From Agromyces sp. CF514 (lineage in GTDB: Bacteria; Actinomycetota; Actinomycetes; Actinomycetales; Microbacteriaceae), in NCBI RefSeq assembly GCF_900113185.1, contig NZ_FOZD01000002.1, positions 124,001-188,000 of the forward strand: a stretch of 64,000 nucleotides of DNA, read 5' to 3'. Below the pieces are notes generated by a model. That model was not told the DNA's origin, did no database searches, and was given only the letters and a program-made list of their open reading frames with translations. The translations under genes were made by a program, and so were the position numbers. Numbering within the stretch: position 1 is the stretch's first letter; each line of letters opens with the position of its first letter. Shown here in pieces: positions 7,566 to 15,601 of the stretch.

Positions 7566-8612
7566 TCAGAACAGGCGTTCGGCGAGCAGCGCGAGGGTCT
7601 GCTCGCGGCCCGGCGAGGCATCCGTCGCCTCTGGCGCATATGCGCCCGAGATGGGCGAGATCATGACCTCGTCGATGCCGTGGCGCGTCGCGAGGGTGCG
7701 CAGTTCGGATGCCGCGGCATCCGCATCGCCGATGATCCAGCGTCGCTCCATGCCGGCGATGAGCTCCTCGACCATGGAGTCGGCGGGTGCGGCCTGGGCC
7801 TCTTCGACGGTCTCGAGCTCGCGCATCGGGCGGTTCGTGCGCAGGCGGGCCATGGCGCGCAGCTGCGGCAGCGCACGCGCCCGGGCCTCGTCTGCCGTGG
7901 GCGCGACCGAGGCGTTCGCGGTGAGGAAGGTCTCGGGCGTCGGGTGCGCCTCGCTCGGCCGGTACTCGGTGCGGTACAGCTCGAGCGCGCGCTCGAGCCC
8001 CTCGCCCGAGAAGTGGTTCGCGAACACGTAGGGCAGGCCGAGCGAGGCCGCGAGCTTCGCCGAGTAGTCGCTCGACCCGAGCAGCCACACCTGCGGCGTG
8101 CCGGTCGCGGCGGGCGTGGCCGTGATCGCGTACTCGCGCCCGCTCGTGAGGCGCAGCGTCGCGCCGTCGGGCGAGACGAGGCCGAGGATGTCGGCGATGT
8201 GATCGGGGAACCGGTCGACGTCGGCCGTCGGCCCCGAGATGCGCAGCAACTGCGTGATGACCGGGTCGCTGCCCGGTGCGCGGCCGAGGCCGAGGTCGAT
8301 GCGGCCAGGGGCGATGGCCTCGAGCGCGGCGAACTGCTCGGCGACGACGAACGGCGCGTGGTTCGGCAGCATGACCCCGCCGGACCCGACACGGATGCGT
8401 TCGGTCTGCGCGACCGTGGCCGCGATGAGCACGGGCGGGGTGGTCGAGGCCACCGACCGCATGTTGTGGTGCTCGGCGAACCAGTAGCGGGTGAACCCCA
8501 GCCGGTCGGCGAGCTTCGCCAGGCCGACGGATGCCGCGACGGCCCCCGCACTGGTCTGGCCGCTCCGCACGGGAACGAGGTCGAGCACGGACAGGCGCAG
8601 CGTTTCAGACAT
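7566..8612 (-). CDS. LLM-class flavin-dependent oxidoreductase, MsnO8-like
   Basis: 348 residues with the bacterial-luciferase-like fold. The N-terminus LRLSVLDLVPVRSG and the motif YWFAEHHNM near residue 45 are typical of the MsnO8-like subgroup, which uses reduced FMN; RIDLGLGRAPGSDP and PQVWLLGSSDYSA are further family stretches. The C-terminal half has the usual GDADAAASEL segment for the cofactor phosphate side. Members are often found as single genes with unknown substrate. ATG 8612 has no obvious ribosome binding site. It is divergent from the FAD oxidoreductase gene at 8922, so the two redox enzymes share a 309-bp control region. Confidence 0.88.
   Translation of the reverse strand: MSETLRLSVLDLVPVRSGQTSAGAVAASVGLAKLADRLGFTRYWFAEHHNMRSVASTTPPVLIAATVAQTERIRVGSGGVMLPNHAPFVVAEQFAALEAIAPGRIDLGLGRAPGSDPVITQLLRISGPTADVDRFPDHIADILGLVSPDGATLRLTSGREYAITATPAATGTPQVWLLGSSDYSAKLAASLGLPYVFANHFSGEGLERALELYRTEYRPSEAHPTPETFLTANASVAPTADEARARALPQLRAMARLRTNRPMRELETVEEAQAAPADSMVEELIAGMERRWIIGDADAAASELRTLATRHGIDEVMISPISGAYAPEATDASPGREQTLALLAERLF
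7707..7722. repeat. Full copy of the genome-wide palindrome GGATGCCGCGGCATCC
   Basis: Perfect 16-bp palindrome inside the LLM oxidoreductase gene, encoding part of the DAAAS sequence on the coding strand. Confidence 0.95.
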
Positions 8613-8921
8613 CGTCAAGGGCAACGGGCGGCGGGCTCCGGGTATTCCGGATGCCGCGGCATCCGCTCTCCCGTCAGGGTTCGCCAGAACCCGATCGTCG
8701 ACGAAACCGCTGATCAGGGGCGTGGCCGGGCGCTTGCGCGAGGCCTCCGTTCTTCGCGGGATAACCCTGAGCGGCTTGCAGGGATGCCACTGGCGCGCGC
8801 ACCTCGCCGTCGCCGTTGTATGGGTTCTGCGTTCGTGCGTGCCGATGGGATCCCCCGCGGCCGTCCGCCTCACCGAGTGGGGCCAGGGCCCGCGGCGCGT
8901 CCCCATCGAAAGGAACCACCA
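8613..8921. other. 309-bp divergent intergenic region
   Basis: Separates the LLM oxidoreductase (minus) and the BBE-like FAD oxidoreductase (plus). It holds one full GGATGCCGCGGCATCC palindrome (8649-8664) and the AAAGGA ribosome binding site (8909-8914). I see no convincing promoter hexamers and no conserved small ORF. Confidence 0.6.
8649..8664. repeat. Full copy of the palindrome GGATGCCGCGGCATCC
   Basis: Perfect 16-bp palindrome 37 bp upstream of the LLM oxidoreductase start, in non-coding DNA. Confidence 0.95.
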
Positions 8922-10490
8922 GTGAACACCCCCGTGTCCGGCGCCGCTTCGAGCGCCGACCGATCCGCACAGGACCTGCCCGTCTCGCCCGTCTCGCCGG
9001 TCTCGCCCGTCGTCGACGGCCCCGCCGCCCGCGTCACCGACTTGGCCTCGGTCCGCGCCCGCCACGAGCGCCCGGACTACATCGTGCCGACCAGTCGCGA
9101 GGAGGCGCTCGCCGCGTTCGCGACCCGCGTCGACGGGCGCGTGAGCCTTCCCGGCGATGCAGGCTGGGACGCCGATCGCCTCGCCTGGAACCTCGCCGTC
9201 GACCAGCGCCCCGCCGCCGTCGTGGTCGCGGCCAGCGCGGACGACGCCGTGAAGACCGTGCGCGTCGCGGCGGCCATGGGCCTCGGCGTCGCCGCCCAGT
9301 CGACCGGCCACAACGCCGGCCCCCTCGCCGCGCAGGCCGACTTCGATGACGTCGTGCTGCTGCGCATGCACGAGCTGCGCGGCGTCGAGATCGACGTCGA
9401 GGCGCGCATCGCCCGCATCCAGCCCGGCGCCCAGTGGGGCGACGTGGTCGCCGCCGCGACCCCGCACGGCCTGGCCGCGCTCGCCGGATCGTCGCACGAC
9501 GTCGGCGTCATGGGCTACACGCTCGGCGGCGGCGTGAGCTGGCTCGCCCGCTCGCACGGTCTCGCCGCGAACCAGGTTCTCGCCGCCGAGATCGTCACCG
9601 CCGACGGCGAGCTGCGCCGCATCGACGCCGAGCACGACGAAGACCTGTTCTGGGCGATCCGCGGGGGCGGCGGCGACTTCGGAGTCGTCACCGCGCTCGA
9701 GTTCCGCCTCTTCCCGATCACCGAGGTCGTCGCGGGCATGATGCTCTGGCCGCTGGAGGCCGCGGAGGACGTGCTGCAGGCCTGGGCCGCCTGGACCGGC
9801 GGGCTGCCCGACAGCGTGACCTCGACGGTGCGCGTGCTGCGCCTGCCCCCGCTGCCCGAGCTGCCCCCGTTCCTCGCCGGACGTTCGCTCGTCGTCGTCG
9901 AGGCCGTCTGCCAGGAGACCCCCGAGCGAGCGGCGCAGCTGCTCGCCCCGCTGCGCGCGCTGGCACCCGAGATCGACACCGTGCACCCGCAGTCCGTCGC
10001 CGAGCTGCTGCAGCTGCACATGGATCCGCCGGTGCCGACTCCCGGGCACGGCGACGGCATGATGCTCTCGGAGTTCTCGCCCGCGACCGTGCGTGCGTTC
10101 CTCGACGCCGTCGGGCCGGGTGCCGAGACGGCCCTGCTCTCAGCGGAGATCCGCCACCTGGGCGGCGCGGTCGACCCCGACGCGGCGCTCGCGCTGGCGG
10201 CCGAGCACGAGGTGCCCGTGCCGGGAGTGGTCTCGGGGTTCGACGCCCAGTACCTCGTGTACGCGGTCGGCATCCCGATGCCGGGCATCGGCGACGCCCT
10301 CGTGAAGTCGCTCGGGCGCCTGTTCTCGCGCATCGAGCCGTGGCGCGCCCCTGTGGAGTACCTGAATTTCGCCGAGCACGCCCGCTCTGCCGAGCAGCTC
10401 TGGGGCGATCGCGTGCACCGCCTGCGCGCGGTCAAGCTCGACGTCGACCCTCAGGGGCTGATCCGCTCGAACCACCCGGTCCGCCGCTGA
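8922..10490 (+). CDS. BBE-like FAD-binding oxidoreductase
   Basis: 522 residues from GTG 8922 with an AAAGGA site 8 nt upstream. After a Pro/Ser-rich leader of ~45 residues comes a FAD_binding_4 (PCMH-type) domain: GVAAQSTGHNAGPLA around the likely covalent-FAD His, then GDVVAAATPHGLAALAGSS, VGVMGYTLGGGVSWLAR and FWAIRGGGGDFGVVTALEF. The end, YLNFAEH followed by RAVKLDVDPQGLIRSNH, is the BBE C-terminal motif. Such enzymes oxidise sugars or alcohols such as oligosaccharide lactols or terpenoids, often using oxygen. The leader contains a short Pro-Val-Ser repeat (VSPVSPVSPV) and no signal peptide is clear. It is monocistronic, followed by a long hairpin. Confidence 0.88.
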   Translation: MNTPVSGAASSADRSAQDLPVSPVSPVSPVVDGPAARVTDLASVRARHERPDYIVPTSREEALAAFATRVDGRVSLPGDAGWDADRLAWNLAVDQRPAAVVVAASADDAVKTVRVAAAMGLGVAAQSTGHNAGPLAAQADFDDVVLLRMHELRGVEIDVEARIARIQPGAQWGDVVAAATPHGLAALAGSSHDVGVMGYTLGGGVSWLARSHGLAANQVLAAEIVTADGELRRIDAEHDEDLFWAIRGGGGDFGVVTALEFRLFPITEVVAGMMLWPLEAAEDVLQAWAAWTGGLPDSVTSTVRVLRLPPLPELPPFLAGRSLVVVEAVCQETPERAAQLLAPLRALAPEIDTVHPQSVAELLQLHMDPPVPTPGHGDGMMLSEFSPATVRAFLDAVGPGAETALLSAEIRHLGGAVDPDAALALAAEHEVPVPGVVSGFDAQYLVYAVGIPMPGIGDALVKSLGRLFSRIEPWRAPVEYLNFAEHARSAEQLWGDRVHRLRAVKLDVDPQGLIRSNHPVRR

Positions 10491-10496
10491 GCTCCC

Positions 10497-10563
10497 GAAC
10501 GGCGGATGCCGCGGCCGACACGCCCTCCCCCCGGCGGCGTGGCGGCCTCGGCATCCGCCGTTC
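10497..10563 (+). terminator. Long compound hairpin terminator
   Basis: A perfect 15-bp inverted repeat (10497-10511 with 10549-10563) encloses a second 6-bp stem CACGCC/GGCGTG (10519-10524 with 10536-10541). It starts 6 bp after the stop of the FAD oxidoreductase gene. The arms are built around the GGATGCC/GGCATCC half-sites of the recurring palindrome. Confidence 0.8.
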
Positions 10564-10742
10564 CGTTTGTCGCGGCGCGTCGCAGCGCGTCGGGTCGCAG
10601 CGCGTCGATGCTCGCGGGTCTCGAGGCCGTTCGCTCAGGGTCGGTTCGGGGGATTCCCCCAGTGACGTCGATCGAGCCGCGGAGTAACGTGGCGAGCCGG
10701 ACGGACCGGGGTGGGCCGATCCGGCAACGGATCGGGGGACCG

Positions 10743-12095
10743 ATGAGTCGACTCGGCGACAGGCTCGCGACGTTCGGCGGGGCGAGGCCCGATGCGCTCG
10801 CGCTCGCTCCGGGCCAGCGGCAGCGATACCTCGCGATGGGACTCGTGCTCATCGCCACCGCGGCGGTCTCGGCCGCCGCGGCGTCGTTCGCGCTCGCGAT
10901 GGCCCTGCGTGCGCCGGTGTGGGTCGCGATCGTCGTCGGCTTGTGCTGGGGCCTCGTGATCCTCGCCATCGACCGCATGCTCGTCGTCGGCATGCCGAGG
11001 CAGCCGAAGGCCCGGGCGAACGTCTGGCTCGCGCTGCCGCGCGTCGCGCTCGCCCTGGTGATCGGCGTGGTCGTCGCGACCCCGCTCACGCTCGCGGTCT
11101 TCGAGCGCGAGATCACCGCCGAGACCGAGGTGATGGCGCTCGAGGCGAAGCAGGCCTTCGAGGAGGAGCTCGCGGCCGACCCCCGCTACGACGAGATCCC
11201 GGCCCTCACCGCGAGCGTGGCCGCGCAGCGCGCGCTCATCGCCGACGGCGGGCGGGCCGCGCTCGAGGCGGACGCCGACTACGTCGCCGCGCAGGCCGCG
11301 ACGGCCGCGGCGCAGGCCGCCTACGACGAGGCGAACCGGGTCTGGCTCTCCGAGCTCGACGGCACGGGCGGCACCGGCATCGTCGGCGACGGGCCGATCA
11401 CGCAGTCGAAGAAGCTCGATCGCGACGGCAAGCTCGCGGCGCTCGAGGCCGCGAAAGCCGCCGAGGCCGATGCCAAGGCGCAGGCCGAAGCGCGCATCGA
11501 GTCGGGCTCGGTCGCGGCGGTCGCCCAGGCCGAGCAGACGCTCGACGAGGACAGCGCGAAGCTCGAGCGACTGACCGCGGCGCGCGACCTCGAGGCCGCC
11601 CGCTACGACGCGGCCGCCGACGAGAGCGACGGCATGCTCGCCCGCCTCGCCGCCCTCTGGCGCATCGGCGAGCGCAACGGCATGCTCGCATTCGCGCACC
11701 TCATGATCGCCCTGCTGTTCGTGTGCATCGAGCTCATGCCCGTGCTCACGAAGACGCTGCAGAACCTCATGGCGCCGACCGCCTACGACGAGGTCGCGAA
11801 GATCACCGACGACACGATCGTGGCAGCCGAGCGCGAACGCGCGGCCGAACGGCTCCGCAGCGCGCGCGACGAGTCCGCGCCGCGGCTCGATGTCGCCGAG
11901 TACCGTGCCAGCCTCCGCCGCGAGTCCGGTAGACGCGTCGCCGAGGCGTTCGTCGCCAGGCAGGAGGAGGCCGAGCTCGCCGCCGTCGACGAGTGGGCCG
12001 ACCAGCGGGCCCCGTTCATCGCGACGCGGGCCGTGCGCGAGTGGGAGCAGGAGTCCGACGGCGCCTCCGTGGCGTCCACGCCGAACCGAGCCTGA
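10743..12095 (+). CDS. DUF4407 membrane protein with a long coiled coil
   Basis: 450 residues from ATG 10743, with GGGGG 5 nt before it. Three hydrophobic segments lie at about residues 30-55, 57-76 and 95-116, and a fourth at ~318-340 (MLAFAHLMIALLFVCIELMP). Between the third and fourth is a ~190-residue Ala/Glu-rich coiled coil (KQAFEEEL, AAQAATAAAQAAYDEANR, LEAAKAAEADAKAQAEAR), which by this topology lies outside the membrane; after the fourth a charged cytoplasmic tail follows. This architecture is DUF4407. The function of the family is unknown. The downstream baeRF-like gene has its own promoter, so this is a single-gene unit. Confidence 0.82.
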   Translation: MSRLGDRLATFGGARPDALALAPGQRQRYLAMGLVLIATAAVSAAAASFALAMALRAPVWVAIVVGLCWGLVILAIDRMLVVGMPRQPKARANVWLALPRVALALVIGVVVATPLTLAVFEREITAETEVMALEAKQAFEEELAADPRYDEIPALTASVAAQRALIADGGRAALEADADYVAAQAATAAAQAAYDEANRVWLSELDGTGGTGIVGDGPITQSKKLDRDGKLAALEAAKAAEADAKAQAEARIESGSVAAVAQAEQTLDEDSAKLERLTAARDLEAARYDAAADESDGMLARLAALWRIGERNGMLAFAHLMIALLFVCIELMPVLTKTLQNLMAPTAYDEVAKITDDTIVAAERERAAERLRSARDESAPRLDVAEYRASLRRESGRRVAEAFVARQEEAELAAVDEWADQRAPFIATRAVREWEQESDGASVASTPNRA

Positions 12096-12101
12096 GCGCC
12101 A

Positions 12102-12129
12102 CGTCGCGCACTGGGGGTGTCGCGCGACG
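12102..12129 (+). terminator. Hairpin after the DUF4407 gene
   Basis: CGTCGCGC (12102-12109) pairs exactly with GCGCGACG (12122-12129) around a 12-nt loop, six bases after the stop codon. Confidence 0.65.
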
Positions 12130-12140
12130 GCCGCGCTTCA

Positions 12141-12146
12141 TAGGCT
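12141..12146 (+). promoter_or_regulatory. -10 element TAGGCT of the baeRF-like gene
   Basis: TAGGCT lies 47 bp before ATG 12194, implying a leader of about 40 nt that carries the GGAGGG ribosome binding site. This is one of the few units here with a normal leader. Confidence 0.5.
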
Positions 12147-12193
12147 GGGGTGTGCGACATCGTCGTCGCACGATTCCACGGGGGAGGGAACGA

Positions 12194-13372
12194 ATGACGG
12201 TCCATCACGAGCTGCCCACGAGCGCCGACTTCGCAACGCTGGCGGGTCCGCATCAGCCTGCGATCACCATCTACGCGTCGACGTCGCCGGTGGTGAACGA
12301 GCGCGAACGCGCCGAGGTCGCGGTCAAGAGCGCGTTCGACCACGCGATCGACCAGGTCAAGCAGGGCGGTGCCGCGGCATCCGAACTCGACGCGCTCCGA
12401 CGCGAGCGCGACGGCGTGCTGGGCGACTTCGCCCTCTGGGGCGGGCTCTCGCGATCGCTCGCGATCTTCGTCGCCCCGGGGTTCACCGAGGTGTTCGTGC
12501 TGCCGAACCGGCTCGACGACGCCTGGCATGTCGGCTCGCACTTCACGCTCGGCCAGCTGCTGCGGGCGCCCAGCCAAGATCAGGAGGCGTTCGCGCTCAC
12601 CCTCTCGTCGAACGAGTGGCACCTCTGGCATGCGACGCCCACCGCGCGCGCCGTGCACCTCGACACCGACCCGTCGCACCCGGCCAACCTAGAGGCCGCG
12701 ACCAACCGCGAACCCGGCGAGAACAGCCCGCGCGGCGGCCAGCACGGCGACCGCGGCGAGGTCGGAGACGAGCGGGGCAAGAAGCTCCTCGACATCTACG
12801 CCAAGCGCATCGCCGATGCGACCCGCCACGAGCTCGCCGCGGTCGACCCCGACTCGCACACGCCGCTGTTCGTGTTCGCGGCCGAACCCCTGCTCAGCGC
12901 GTTCCTCGATCGCGCCCGCAATCACCGCCGAGTGGTCGGGGTACCCGGATCCCCTGATCGGCTGGGAGCATCGGAGATCGACGCGGCCCTGCGCGAACAG
13001 CTCGCGCGGCTGAACGTCGCCGAGGCGTCGCAGGCGCTGGGCGCGCTCGCCGAGGGCACCGCGGGCAGGGTCGAACGCGACCTCGCGGCGATCGCCAGAC
13101 TGGCTGCCGACGGCGCGGTGGAGACGCTCTGGTTCGACTTCACGACGTCGGTCAACGGCACGCTCGACCGGTCGTCCGGCGCGGTCGAGTTCGCGGGCGC
13201 CAGCGGTGACGGCGAATCACTCGCCGACGGCACCCCCGCCGGCGACCTGCTGCCGCAGCTCGCGCTGCTCGTGCTCTCGAAGGGCGGGAAGGTCGTCACC
13301 GTGCGCGGCGACGACCTCGGCGAGGGGTGGAACGAGCCAGCCGTCGCGGAACTGCGGTTCGCGCTCGCCTGA
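12194..13372 (+). CDS. Probable baeRF-like protein (release-factor-eRF1-like fold)
   Basis: 392 residues from ATG 12194 with GGAGGG upstream. The opening ELPTSADFATLAGPHQPAITIYASTSP and the later block ARNHRRVVGVPGSPDRLGASEI resemble the bacterial archaeo-eukaryotic release factor (baeRF) families, which share the eRF1 domains and are suspected to act on ribosomes or tRNA. A middle section around residues 170-200 is a charged Gly/Asn-rich insert (NREPGENSPRGGQHGDRGE). The C-terminus LLPQLALLVLSKGGKVVTVR looks like the last alpha/beta domain, where eRF1 relatives end with a Rossmann-like fold. No GGQ peptide-release motif is in the expected place. Assignment is by remembered family pattern and needs a profile search; the protein is conserved-looking either way. 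Confidence 0.6.
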   Translation: MTVHHELPTSADFATLAGPHQPAITIYASTSPVVNERERAEVAVKSAFDHAIDQVKQGGAAASELDALRRERDGVLGDFALWGGLSRSLAIFVAPGFTEVFVLPNRLDDAWHVGSHFTLGQLLRAPSQDQEAFALTLSSNEWHLWHATPTARAVHLDTDPSHPANLEAATNREPGENSPRGGQHGDRGEVGDERGKKLLDIYAKRIADATRHELAAVDPDSHTPLFVFAAEPLLSAFLDRARNHRRVVGVPGSPDRLGASEIDAALREQLARLNVAEASQALGALAEGTAGRVERDLAAIARLAADGAVETLWFDFTTSVNGTLDRSSGAVEFAGASGDGESLADGTPAGDLLPQLALLVLSKGGKVVTVRGDDLGEGWNEPAVAELRFALA

Positions 13373-13412
13373 ACGGGCTCGCTCCGGGCCGGCTCGTGGG
13401 CCGATTCATGAA

Positions 13413-13443
13413 CCGGCTCGTGAGCCCGCTCGCTACGAGCCGG
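13413..13443. terminator. 9-bp hairpin between convergent genes
   Basis: CCGGCTCGT (13413-13421) pairs with ACGAGCCGG (13435-13443) around a 13-nt loop. A second direct copy of the left arm lies at 13389-13397. The element straddles the 3' end of the minus-strand gene that ends at 13433. Confidence 0.6.
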
Positions 13444-13825
13444 TGACGGATGCCGCGGCGGGCCGCCGCGCGGCATCCGCCCGGCCCTGCTCCGCGAACC
13501 GGTCGAACTCGACCACCGGAATCGCGAACGGCTCGCGCCACGAGAACCGCACGACGATCTCGGTCGCCCGCTCGTCTTCGATGATCGCCTCGACGGCCGT
13601 GTCGACGAGCACGCGACCGCGCCCGCGCGGGACGCTCTCGCGCAGCTCGAGCCAGAGGCTCTCGGGATGCGGCACGACGCCCGGATTCGTCGAGACGAGG
13701 GCGAGCTCCCATCCCGCAGACGGGCAGAGGCCGAAGCCCGAGACGCGGATCACCCGTCCGACGCTGCTCGTGAAGGCGGTGGCGGTGAAGTCCTCGGCGG
13801 AGAATTCGCAGTGAAGGTCGCTCAT
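13433..13825 (-). CDS. Hypothetical protein, 130 aa
   Basis: I do not recognise this family. It is a soluble protein, rich in beta-type sequence (FTSSVGRVIRVSGFGLC, GRGRVLVDTAVEAIIEDERA, EIVVRFSWREPFAIPVVEF) with an Ala/Arg-rich tail. ATG 13825 was chosen because TATCGT (13838-13833) ends 7 nt before it with no ribosome binding site, the leaderless arrangement common in this window; the frame upstream to 14032 would overlap the promoter of the divergent gene. It shares its promoter region with the F420-type oxidoreductase at 13953. The composition and codon use match the neighbours. Confidence 0.7.
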   Translation of the reverse strand: MSDLHCEFSAEDFTATAFTSSVGRVIRVSGFGLCPSAGWELALVSTNPGVVPHPESLWLELRESVPRGRGRVLVDTAVEAIIEDERATEIVVRFSWREPFAIPVVEFDRFAEQGRADAARRPAAASVTGS

Positions 13826-13832
13826 CTCGGGC

Positions 13833-13838
13833 ACGATA
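13833..13838 (-). promoter_or_regulatory. -10 TATCGT of a leaderless gene
   Basis: Ends 7 nt before ATG 13825 on the minus strand. Confidence 0.5.
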
Positions 13839-13939
13839 CGCACGGGCAGCGGCCCCGGCATCAGGGCCAGCGCTGAGAGCCGAGGGGCGCTCGGTGCGAG
13901 CGATGCGCCCGAGGCATCCGCTGTCCGTCGGAGGCCCCA

Positions 13940-13945
13940 TAGGCT
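13940..13945 (+). promoter_or_regulatory. -10 TAGGCT of a leaderless gene
   Basis: Ends 7 nt before ATG 13953, with no Shine-Dalgarno in between. Confidence 0.65.
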
Positions 13946-13952
13946 GGCTCGC

Positions 13953-14954
13953 ATGCGTTTCGGAATGTTCATCCCCCAGGGCTGGCGCCACGACCTCGTC
14001 GACATCGACCCGGCCGAGCACTGGCAGACCATGCACGACCTCGCCGCGCACGCCGACGCGGCCGACTCCGGCTGGGAGTCGATCTGGGTCTACGACCACT
14101 TCCACACCGTGCCGGTGCCGAGCGAGACCGAGGCCACCCACGAGGCGTGGACCCTCATGGCGGCCTTCGCCGCGTCGACCTCGCGCGTGCGCCTCGGCCA
14201 GATGTGCACGTGCGTCGCCTACCGCAACCCCGCCTACCTCGCGAAGGTCGCCGCGACCGTCGACCTCATCTCGGGCGGTCGCACCGAGATGGGCATCGGC
14301 GCCGGATGGTACGAGCACGAGTGGCTCGGCTACGGCTACGGGTTCCCCGACGCGCCCGCACGTCTCCGCGCCCTGCGCGAGGGCGTCGAGGTCATGCACC
14401 AGGCGTGGACCACCGGCAGCGCCACCCTCGACGGCGAGTTCTGGCAGATCGATGGGGCCGTCGTGCAGCCGAAGCCGCTGCAGGCCGGCGGCATCCCGAT
14501 GTGGATCGCCGGCGGCGGCGAGAAGGTCACGCTGAAGATCGCGGCGAAGTACGCGAGCTACACGAACTTCAACGGCGGCGCCGAGGTCTTCACCCAGAAG
14601 AGCGAGATCCTGCGCGGGCACGCCGACAAGCTCGGTCGCGACTTCGATGCGATCGTGCGGTCGTCGAACTTCAACACGATCGTCGGCACGGATGCCTCCG
14701 ACGTCGAGCGCCGACTCGCGGCCGTCGAGGCGCGCGTGGCGCCGTACCTCGGTGCGGCAGGCACAGAGCGGTACCTCGCAGGCTTCCACTCCGACGAGTC
14801 GCTCGTCGGCACGGTCGCCGAGGTCGTCGCGAAGCTCGAGGATCGGCGTGATCGCGGACTCGGCTACGCGATCCACTACTTCCCCGAGGTCGCCTACGAC
14901 CGCAGCGGGCTCGAGCTGTTCGAGTCCGAGGTCATCCCGGCGCTCGCCGACTAG
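13953..14954 (+). CDS. LLM-class F420-dependent oxidoreductase
   Basis: 333 residues. MRFGMFIPQGWRHDL at the start, WESIWVYDHFHTVP near residue 50, VRLGQMCTCVAYRNPAYLAK and DLISGGRTEMGIGAGWYEHE are the standard blocks of F420-dependent luciferase-like oxidoreductases; PMWIAGGGEKVTLKIAAKYA forms the F420 phosphate site. The Asp-His pair in VYDHFH fits the F420 rather than FMN branch. These enzymes reduce or oxidise small organic substrates using deazaflavin, common in actinobacteria. The message is probably leaderless: TAGGCT ends 7 nt before the ATG. It is a single gene, convergent with the glutaredoxin gene. Confidence 0.88.
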   Translation: MRFGMFIPQGWRHDLVDIDPAEHWQTMHDLAAHADAADSGWESIWVYDHFHTVPVPSETEATHEAWTLMAAFAASTSRVRLGQMCTCVAYRNPAYLAKVAATVDLISGGRTEMGIGAGWYEHEWLGYGYGFPDAPARLRALREGVEVMHQAWTTGSATLDGEFWQIDGAVVQPKPLQAGGIPMWIAGGGEKVTLKIAAKYASYTNFNGGAEVFTQKSEILRGHADKLGRDFDAIVRSSNFNTIVGTDASDVERRLAAVEARVAPYLGAAGTERYLAGFHSDESLVGTVAEVVAKLEDRRDRGLGYAIHYFPEVAYDRSGLELFESEVIPALAD

Positions 14955-14974
14955 CGCGCGCTCCACACGTTTCG

Positions 14975-14987
14975 CATTCGGTGAATG
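14975..14987. other. Palindrome CATTCGGTGAATG
   Basis: A 6-bp inverted repeat around one central base, 21 bp after the oxidoreductase stop. It resembles the core of the longer palindrome at 15048-15072. Confidence 0.5.
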
Positions 14988-15047
14988 TCGGATGCTGCGG
15001 TGGGCGCGCCGACCGGATGCTGGCGCGCGCGGCGTGTCGCGCGGGGG

Positions 15048-15072
15048 CTCCGACATTCGCCGAATGTCGGAG
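15048..15072. terminator. 25-bp palindrome between convergent genes
   Basis: A perfect 12-bp inverted repeat with a single central base; its core is ACATTCGCCGAATGT. It lies in the 220-bp gap between the F420 oxidoreductase (ends 14954) and glutaredoxin (ends 15175). With practically no loop it fits a cruciform or a dimeric-regulator site as well as a terminator. The rest of the gap holds nothing I can name. Confidence 0.5.
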
Positions 15073-15174
15073 GCTCCGCGGCGGCGCGCTCCGAAGCGGC
15101 GGACCGAGCCGGTCGAACTCGGCGAGCGGCGCCGAGCAGTCGAGCGGCCCGCGCGGCGGGTCGACCCGGTCGAG

Positions 15175-15450
15175 CTAGGCGGCGACGGCCTCGTCGAGCT
15201 TGGCGCCGAGCTCGGCGTCGGTCGGCTCGGTGAAGTGCGTGCCGTCGGGGAACACGACCACGGGGATCTGGGTGCGGCCCGAGATCGCCTTGGCGCGGTC
15301 GGCGCCGTCGAGCTCGACCTCGAGGTCGACGTACTCGTAGTCGACGCCGCGGGCGTCGAGCAGCGCCTTCGAACGGCGGCAGTCGATGCACCATTCGGCG
15401 CCGTACATCGTGATGCGGGCAGGGTACAGGTCAGAGGAGGGGGAGGTCAT
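15175..15450 (-). CDS. Glutaredoxin-family protein (mycoredoxin-like)
   Basis: 91 residues. The thioredoxin fold begins ARITMYGAEWCIDCRRSKALL with a CIDC active site, followed by the cis-Pro stretch SGRTQIPVVVFPDGTHFTEP. Actinobacteria lack glutathione; proteins of this type (mycoredoxin) reduce mixed disulfides with mycothiol, or act as NrdH-like donors. The WCxDC form fits the mycoredoxin-like branch, though the second residue differs from the usual CGYC. ATG 15450 is supported by TATGTT (15462-15457) 6 nt upstream, giving a leaderless transcript. Confidence 0.86.
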   Translation of the reverse strand: MTSPSSDLYPARITMYGAEWCIDCRRSKALLDARGVDYEYVDLEVELDGADRAKAISGRTQIPVVVFPDGTHFTEPTDAELGAKLDEAVAA

Positions 15451-15456
15451 GACATG

Positions 15457-15462
15457 AACATA
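15457..15462 (-). promoter_or_regulatory. -10 TATGTT of the glutaredoxin gene
   Basis: Ends 6 nt before ATG 15450; no ribosome binding site. Confidence 0.5.
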
Positions 15463-15601
15463 CGCAATACGGCTGGGTGGTATTCCCAGCAAGGGTTCGG
15501 CTCGGCCGCTGCGGAGGAACATCGCACGAGGGGAGGCCTCCCTCGGCGACATCCCACCTCCCTTCATGCGGATCTCCTCCGCTCCGGGCTGGATCGTCCG
15601 A

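Noticed and set aside
8674-8970. A 98-aa minus-strand frame in the LLM/FAD intergenic region
   Set aside because: Overlaps the start of the FAD oxidoreductase gene, has no ribosome binding site or -10, and no family pattern.
12369-12692. Alternative frames inside the baeRF-like gene
   Set aside because: The chosen frame has a good ribosome binding site, a -10 and coherent protein pattern; the others are Arg/Ser-rich.
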